Positions 58,037-64,000 of a stretch of DNA of 64,000 nucleotides are shown here, piece by piece. The position numbers and the translations under genes are program-made. Positions within the stretch are counted from its first letter, which is position 1, and each line of letters begins with the position of its first letter. Below the pieces are notes generated by a model. That model searched no databases. It was given only the letters and a program-made list of their open reading frames with translations, and had not been told where the DNA came from. The stretch comes from Endothia cerciana (lineage: Eukaryota > Ascomycota > Sordariomycetes > Diaporthales > Cryphonectriaceae): NCBI GenBank assembly GCA_026119935.1, contig JALRMH010000010.1:1-64000 (forward strand), in the 5' to 3' direction.

Positions 58037-58769
58037 CTACTCGGCCTTCTCCTCTCCCTCCTTCTTCTCCCGGTTGTGCTTCTCGATCAGGGCCTGGACC
58101 TTGGGCGGGACGGCGCTGACGAACTCCTCGGCGGCGGTGGTGTTGCCGTCCTTGAAGATGTGGAAGGTCGGCATGGCCTTGACGTTGTGCTCGGCCGCCA
58201 GCTCGGGCACCGCATCGACGTCGACCTTGACGAAGTACACGCCGGTGTACTGGTTGGACCACCTGCAAGGAGGAGAGGAAGAAGGAGAGGAAGCAATCAG
58301 TACCAGATAGGTCTAACGCGCCTCGTGGTAGCCCCTCGTGTGGTGGCGGTTGGGAGCTGGGAAGCCGGTGAGGGAAGGGGGGAGGGCAGGAGATGAATGA
58401 AAATGTACTCACTCTGCTATCTTGGGCGCGATCATCTTGCAGGGCCCGCACCACGTCGCGTACCAGTCGACGAACACGACCGGGTGCTTGGCGAGGATCT
58501 CCTTGAACTGGGAGGCGCTGTCAAGACAAGGGACAAGATCAGGTCAGCAGGGCATGTCTCAGCGTCAACAGCCGCATCGCATCGCATCGCATCGTGCGGG
58601 CGACTGGGCGGGCGCGCGGTCGGGTAACTCACGTCTCGACGTTGTGGACAGTCATCTTGGGCGGCGTGGAGTGGAAAGATCGCGCAAAGGTGAGCCTGGC
58701 GGATGTGGACAGGGAAAGGGAAGATCGGGTCGCAGTCTTGAGGACTTGTCTGGCAGCGTTGATGGACAT
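58037..58769 (-). CDS. Thioredoxin with mitochondrial-like presequence
   Basis: Three exons, 58769-58633, 58517-58413 and 58262-58037, give 155 residues. The first ~38 residues (MSINAARQVLKTATRSSLSL, then an ARLTFARSFHSTPPK stretch) are rich in Arg, Ser and Ala without acids, typical of a mitochondrial matrix presequence. The thioredoxin fold follows: VVFVDWYATWCGPCKMIAPK with active-site WCGPC (Cys69, Cys72), YFVKVDVDAVPELAAEHNV, and the cis-Pro loop KAMPTFHIFKDG. The tail is charged (NREKKEGEEKAE). A second Met at the presequence end (MTVHNVE) could give a cytosolic form by internal initiation. It reduces protein disulfides with thioredoxin reductase. Intron 1 carries a GCATC microsatellite. 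Confidence 0.93.
58574..58593. repeat. (GCATC)4 microsatellite in thioredoxin intron 1
   Basis: Four GCATC units inside the 115-bp first intron. Confidence 0.85.
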
Positions 58770-60847
58770 TGACCTGTACAGACACAAGCACGAGCGCGGG
58801 TTGGGACTTTGGGAAAAAAAAAGGGGGGGGGGGGTGGGTGGGAGATATACTGCTGGTGGAGAAATGCAGTCGAGTTTTAAATATCCTATGCGCAGCACTT
58901 GGCAGGTCCCTAGTGGTCCACAGTGGTCCCCTGTGCCAGCCTGAATGACGCGCGGTCTAGCTCCCAAAAGTACGCCCTTCTTGTCACTACGCCCACTTGC
59001 AGCTTTTGTCAGGGTCAGACAGAGTCAGGCTCGGCTACAGGATGATTTGTCGCCAGTGCCATGCCATACTATGGCTGACTTACTTGTCTCGCCCTGTCTC
59101 TCTCTCCCCCTCTCCCCCTCTCTCCGAGGTTCTCGCAATGATGTAAGCAGGTCTCGAACCTTGTGGTCCGGTTGATTTGTCACGATGGAGACCTGTGACC
59201 CGGCCCGGACGGCACCAAGGGCGGCCGGCCTAATTTTTTTATCTTCCTGGGACACTTCACGGGTCCTCCCGGCTGCACGCCCGGTCCTCGGGTCTCAACC
59301 AGAGCACCTCTGCCAGGCCCGCCCAACAAGGCTGTGGAGAGCTGATCAAGAGTTGGGATGACTACGTACCTACGTGCGCATGCTCGGTCAGCAGCAGCAA
59401 GCAGGGTAGACAACCAACCGCCTCAGCCTTATCCATTACCCACAGTGGTTTATCACATTATACCCAGCCATATGGCGGCGACAGGTGCGCCAACAGGGCC
59501 CACCGGATGTCTATCTATGTATCTCCAGTACTCCCTCAGGCCGGCCCAGACACCTACCAGCATCAACTGATAAAAAAAGAAAGAAAAAAAGAAAAGGGCC
59601 GGGGGGGGGGGGGCGTACGGTCGGTCTCTGCCGTATGAGCAAGCTGGCGGCAGCAGCACCACCGCCAACAGGCAGGTCCCACTGATCAACACCAGACAGA
59701 CCGGCACACAGGCCAGGCAGCAAGATACAACAGCTAGCATCACCCGTCGTCCTCCATTCCTTCATTCTGCCCCAGACGAGACATGTCACACCCCGATACC
59801 CGCCGCAGGGGAGGATAGCACGACATGCGTCTCCCCGCCCCTCTCTTGTCCGTCCATACGACAAGGACGGCCCGCTTCCTGTCCCCAGGAGGTCGGGGCC
59901 GCTAACGATTGAGGGCATCATCCTGAGATGCGTCTGGAAGAGGCGTATGCATATGAGGCGGTCTGATCCTGACGAATCGAACACATGCACGCCCTCGCTT
60001 TCCTTGACAGTCAGTATAGCACATCCAAGGATCATCCCCATGACCGCATTCCATCGTTTGTACGTAACCGAATAGCGAGCATACGAGCCCAAGACCATGC
60101 CCTCGGAGACTACATGTAAATGGGTATCAGTGTATATTGGGAAGTAACCCCGTCTACAGAACCCCAGTAGAGCAGCATTAACGTCTATCTGAGATTCCGT
60201 ATATAAAGAAGCAGAAGCTCGGCGCGCTCTTGTGGCGGCTTGTTCAAAACGCCGCGTCCTGCCCAGGTTTTCCATAACCCCCGTCCCGTCATCTTCTCAT
60301 GGAACAAAACAACAAGACGCGCCAAGGGTATCCTGTATGTGAAAGTGTCATGTTAAAAAGAAACCAATGAATTCGATCACGAAAACTGTCCCAGCCAAGC
60401 CTTCCAAAGTAGTCTAATCCCCTCCCCGCCGTCCCAGTGCACCTAGCGGTGCGACTGGGTACTCGGCTTTTTCAACAGTCCTCCTAAGTGGTGCCAAAGG
60501 CGCAGGCGGAGACCAGTAGAAGCGAGAGTCGAAGCAGACTGTTTCGTGAGATGCCTTGTCCAATTTTTTTTAATTTTTTTTAATTTTTTTCGGTTTTCAA
60601 ATTTTAATTTTAATTTTTGGTCGATTTTCTGCGAACGATTTTGAGAGATTCAAAGGAAAGGTTGAATGAGCGAACAGTGGTCGGTAGCTGAAGATTGTTG
60701 CAAGGGAATGTCGTCGAGACTGTGATAGGTTGATATAGCCAAGGAAATGGTGGTAAAGAACGTCGTAGGCATCTCAGTCTTTCAGTCATACTTCGTTAGC
60801 TCCGCTTCTAACATGTCTTCCTACCTCTCGTCCTCGGGCTCGCAGGC
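58770..60847. other. Long intergenic region
   Basis: About 2 kb. Contains a G10 run near 58824-58834 and a G12 run near 59600-59611 beside A-rich sequence, a CTCTC-rich patch at 59097-59130, and three consecutive AAT7-8 units at about 60562-60590. A 254-codon minus-strand frame (59511-60275) crosses the poly-G tract and is not credible as protein. The 60300-60850 part is probably the 3' flank of the next gene. Confidence 0.5.
60562..60590. repeat. AAT(7-8) repeat tract
   Basis: Three near-identical units of AA followed by 7 or 8 T, then further AATTTT units up to about 60620; AT-rich low-complexity sequence just downstream of the large disordered-protein gene. Confidence 0.7.
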
Positions 60848-63289
60848 TCATGACGGATTGGCCGACACCCTTCTCGCGTCTATTGACGATCGAGGTGCGA
60901 TCTCAAGCAGCTTGGCACTTCCTCTGGTGTGGCGAGTAGCGCTGGCCGCTCGGCGGCCCCCGTTTTCTTTGTTCTCCTCGTCGGGCACTATGCTGTTCGC
61001 GTCGTCATCCGATTCGCTGGCCTCGCCGTCATCAGAGAAGGTGTTTAGAAGACCCTCGCGGCTCTTGACAAAGTCCACCGCGCGTGACTCGACAAAATCC
61101 GGCTGCCGTCCTCCCACGATGCCCCAGCGGGCGTCGTCAGATGCATCAGAAGAAGCACGTGCGTGCGTCACGTGAGAACCTGAACTGCGTTGGTTGGCGA
61201 AACGGGATAGGTAATCGTCCCCGGCGATGTCAGAATAGTCCTCGTGGATCTCTTGCGTGGGCAAATCTGGGTCATGGTGTGAGTCGAAGGTGCTCGCCGA
61301 GGCTGGTCGCTGGTGCTGGATGCGAGGTGGAGTCAGAGGTGTAGGCACGGACCGACGGTTCGAGACGCGTTTGCCGAACCAAGAGCCTTCAGAATCGATC
61401 GAAGCAAGCGATACCGCGACTGGTTCAGGTGAAGGGTCGACGGTTGTGGGCATGCTCGCGGGAACGCTCCCCATTACTTCATCAGGAGACATGGGGGTAT
61501 CGCGGCGCTTCGGCAACACCAGTGGTTCATCGAGGTCCATGGCCGTGCCGAGCTCCGGGGAATCCTGCTCGACGATTGCGGAAGGTGCTGGCTCTGGCGA
61601 CGCATCCCTTGATTGTGGGGGCGACAGGGGCAGCTCTGGCAGGTCTTCACGGAACCGGGACAGAGTCCGCTTGGGCACGCCGCTGCTGATCTTCCGAGAC
61701 AAAGCCGCCGGAATACAGGGAGGGGCAACCGGCGCATGAGCTCCCGACATGGAGTCCCGGGACGTGTTCGAGAACGACGAGGGCCCGGACTTGCGCCTCG
61801 ACCTAGAGCCCCAGCGGAACAAGTTGCTCCAAGATCTCCGCATTCTCTTGAGACTCCCTTCAGATGTTTTCCTGGCAGCGTCTGGCCTCTCGGGCTTCGG
61901 CAGGCTCGACGGCGGCGGGGGCGATTTGGACTTGGACGCCCGGGGCATCAATATGATCTTCTTCCGGGGGCTCGATTCACGTCGGTTTGGCGGGTCCTCG
62001 TGGGCTGGTGCCGTCGAGACTTGGTCCAGCGGTATGCTGTCAGCCCGGTGAAAGTGCGCCAGTGGCCCCTGAGCAGCCTGTTCCTCGGCCTCCTCTTCAT
62101 CCTCCATCTCCGCCGCAGGGCGCTTGCCCAGCTGCTTTGTTGTAGGGCCGGGTGAGGACCTGGGCGAAGACCTCGGTGTTGACGAGGTTACAACAGCAGA
62201 CTCAGGGTCGATGCCCAGACCGACTGATTCCCGACCGAGCACGCCCCTTTCCAGGTTGGGTGGAGATTGGCGTCCCTCCCTCTCAGCAGCCTTCTCCCTT
62301 TCTGCCCTCCTCGCCAGCCTCCTCTCGAGCCTCTGCCGGTCTTGCTCTTGTTTCTTTGCTCTTCTCCGGCCATCGCGCTCCATCAGCTCCCGCAGGTCGC
62401 TGGCAGTGAGGTCATCCGCAAGATCGTCAATGCGTTTGTGGGCTCTGATTGTGGCCTCCGGGATTGGTTGCTTCTCGGCCACCTTATGCCTGACCGAGAC
62501 ATGTCTGTTGGGGGGGTCCGCGGGCGGGAAGCTGTGACGCGGGTGCACGGTGTATCGCAGCGTCGGCCGAGGGGCCAGTGCTTCGAGCGCGGAGACCTTG
62601 AACGAGACATGCTCCGAGTCGGACGAGAGGCTGGAGTGAATACTCCCAGGCAACGGGAGTGATATGTCCGAGTCTGGTTGCTCTCTGTCCACGGAGCGCC
62701 GGAGATTTAGCCCGAGCCCGGCCTTTGCCCTCCTGGTCTGCCTCCTCATGGGCCTCCCAGACTGCCACGGCTCGGCGGCCGGCCGAACTGGGCCGAACCT
62801 GCTCATGGCTCTGATGTCTGCTTCGTGGGCGTGGTCGGTCTCCCTCCGGTCGCTGGACTTCTTGCGGGATGACTGTTCGGCATTTCGTTTGTGATATAGG
62901 GTGGGCATCCTTGGGAAGTTGTCCTGGTTAAAAGGGGAGGAGCTGTCTGCACTGGGGGCTCCGAGACCTTTTGAATAAGGGTGGGCACGGGGGTCCACTA
63001 GACCCTGGCCGGCAGCCCCTGACGTCCGTTTCCGACTAGTCCTCCGGCGCTCGATTGCCAGGGCATCCTCTCTTCCCTTCTCGAAGCTCAAACTGCGCTC
63101 GCGGCGATGTAACTTGTTTGGCTGCCTCTTGACAGGCATTGCCTGCGTTGCTGGTTCGAGCCCGATCTTCCTCCTGCGAGCTCGAGCTTGATCTTCCGGC
63201 GGGTCCTGAGCAGCGGAGTCGGGATCGCTAGGAGTTCCACTACGGGGCCGTTTCCTGCGGCTTTTCCGCCGAAATGGCCAGACAGCCAT
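60848..63289 (-). CDS. Large disordered basic protein, function unknown
   Basis: Intronless, 813 residues from the ATG at 63289. I do not recognise a catalytic domain. The N-terminus is strongly basic (MAVWPFRRKSRRKRPRSGTP), like a nuclear localisation signal. A charged coiled-coil-like segment lies near residues 290-340 (IDDLADDLTASDLRELMERD followed by Arg/Glu/Lys repeats). Ser/Pro-rich stretches hold short conserved-looking blocks (SLKRMRRSWSNLFRWGSRSR; SLASIDSEGSWFGKRVSNRR), and the tail is acidic (SDDGEASESDDDANSIVPDE). Many SP/TP sites suggest phosphorylation. The unbroken length and composition shared with other core genes here argue it is real; probably a nuclear or cytoskeletal scaffold. 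Confidence 0.8.
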   Translation of the reverse strand: MAVWPFRRKSRRKRPRSGTPSDPDSAAQDPPEDQARARRRKIGLEPATQAMPVKRQPNKLHRRERSLSFEKGREDALAIERRRTSRKRTSGAAGQGLVDPRAHPYSKGLGAPSADSSSPFNQDNFPRMPTLYHKRNAEQSSRKKSSDRRETDHAHEADIRAMSRFGPVRPAAEPWQSGRPMRRQTRRAKAGLGLNLRRSVDREQPDSDISLPLPGSIHSSLSSDSEHVSFKVSALEALAPRPTLRYTVHPRHSFPPADPPNRHVSVRHKVAEKQPIPEATIRAHKRIDDLADDLTASDLRELMERDGRRRAKKQEQDRQRLERRLARRAEREKAAEREGRQSPPNLERGVLGRESVGLGIDPESAVVTSSTPRSSPRSSPGPTTKQLGKRPAAEMEDEEEAEEQAAQGPLAHFHRADSIPLDQVSTAPAHEDPPNRRESSPRKKIILMPRASKSKSPPPPSSLPKPERPDAARKTSEGSLKRMRRSWSNLFRWGSRSRRKSGPSSFSNTSRDSMSGAHAPVAPPCIPAALSRKISSGVPKRTLSRFREDLPELPLSPPQSRDASPEPAPSAIVEQDSPELGTAMDLDEPLVLPKRRDTPMSPDEVMGSVPASMPTTVDPSPEPVAVSLASIDSEGSWFGKRVSNRRSVPTPLTPPRIQHQRPASASTFDSHHDPDLPTQEIHEDYSDIAGDDYLSRFANQRSSGSHVTHARASSDASDDARWGIVGGRQPDFVESRAVDFVKSREGLLNTFSDDGEASESDDDANSIVPDEENKENGGRRAASATRHTRGSAKLLEIAPRSSIDARRVSANPS

Positions 63290-64000
63290 GATGCTGTCGC
63301 TTGACAGGCACCTGCCTAGAATGGCGTCGCTGACGAACCAATTGCCAGATGAATAATATGCAATTGCTTCACACTATGATTGAGCAGGACGTCGGGCTAG
63401 CTGCGATGGTCGGTGTTGCGATATGCTGTCCGGCAAGGGCGAAGGCATCCTGATCGGAGGATTCGGTTGTTGCTATTAGGTCTCCTTCATCTGGGGCCGG
63501 TGGGTCCGGGGCCTGGAGTCTGGTCGAAGGTAAATGTGACGCAGGGATCGCCTTAAGGTTGTGTGAGTCGTGACGGGCGTGCTGACGAGTGTGCTTCAAG
63601 GAGGTCAGTGCTTCGATTTGCGCGAGGGGGGCCAGCTGAGCCCTGACAAAACGGGGAGGAGGGTGATGTGTTTATGAGGCAGACCGCAGGTGGTGCAACT
63701 CCAACAGCGTGACGCTGCGGACGGTGGCGAGCCCTCTGCGTAACTGTGGGACGGTAACACGGAGACTGTGCAAAATTGGGGGGGGGGGGGAGGGGGGGCT
63801 TGTGCAATGCGATGCCAGAATGAAGAGACCGGACTCAGGCTGATGATGACCCCAAGGTGCGCAAGCTGGCGATTCATGTGGGACCTGACAAATGCAGGTA
63901 CCACGGGGATATCTCGTCCTTACCTCGTGATGATATATGCTAGGGCTCCGGGCGCCGTGCTACGCCGCTGATGCTGTCGTGTCGCCGTGAGGCTTCTGGC
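63290..64000. other. Promoter/intergenic region at window end
   Basis: Upstream region of the disordered-protein gene. Contains G-rich homopolymers at about 63779-63798. No gene seen before the window ends. Confidence 0.5.

Noticed and set aside
59511..60275. 254-codon minus-strand frame
   Set aside because: Crosses a poly-G/poly-A tract, shows no domain or conserved block, and ends in low-complexity Pro/Phe sequence.
1..64000. CRISPR arrays, bacterial operons, complete transposons with terminal repeats
   Set aside because: None seen on either strand; the organism is a fungus, and no transposase or reverse transcriptase motif was recognised.

Overview
The window is nuclear DNA of a filamentous ascomycete (Pezizomycotina, probably Sordariomycetes). 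The evidence is short introns (about 50-150 bp) with GT..AG ends and CTRAY branch points, GC-rich coding exons, HET-domain, ankyrin and RHS accessory genes, and a Neurospora-like pyruvate decarboxylase. There are no operons. I place 17 protein-coding genes that read well or nearly so, one intron-containing tRNA-Ser(GCT), several weak or broken genes and long gene-poor stretches. Splice junctions were worked out by hand from splice signals plus reading-frame continuity; none has been checked against RNA.

Layout. 1-6.2 kb is core: pyruvate decarboxylase (+), an ASC-1/Rqt4-type zinc-finger protein (-) and a GPI-anchored cupredoxin-like surface protein (-). 8.4-13.5 kb holds an F-box/ankyrin protein (-) and a SET-MYND methyltransferase-like protein (-). 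14.4-28.6 kb is a gene-poor, more AT-rich island containing a decayed ankyrin gene, a TPR relic, one HET-domain gene (+) and other fragments; it ends at the tRNA. 29-35.9 kb has an AIF-like FAD oxidoreductase (+), an FHA-domain nuclear protein (+) and a broken DUF6594-like membrane protein (-).

36-44.6 kb carries the most unusual gene: an eight-exon, ~2193-residue protein combining a sacsin/Hsp90-type GHKL ATPase, a NO VEIN (DUF3883-like) module and a C-terminal HET cell-death domain. 44.7-49.3 kb is housekeeping: an MFS transporter (-), an EIF1AD-like S1 protein (+) and ALG3 (-), the last two converging with only 39 bp between stop codons. 50.5-52.5 kb is an isolated bacterial-type RHS/YD-repeat fragment. 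53.2-57.5 kb is a divergent pair of FAD enzymes, D-amino-acid oxidase (-) and a salicylate-hydroxylase-like monooxygenase (+), whose shared promoter contains a near-perfect palindrome. 58-63.3 kb has a thioredoxin with a mitochondrial-like presequence (-) and a large disordered basic protein (-).

Functionally, the conserved genes serve fermentation, ribosome quality control, N-glycosylation and redox. The accessory genes (two HET proteins, ankyrin/TPR relics, the GHKL-NOV-HET fusion and the RHS fragment) resemble the fast-evolving self/non-self recognition repertoire of filamentous fungi. Nonsense changes and indels in the island fit decay, possibly helped by repeat-induced point mutation.
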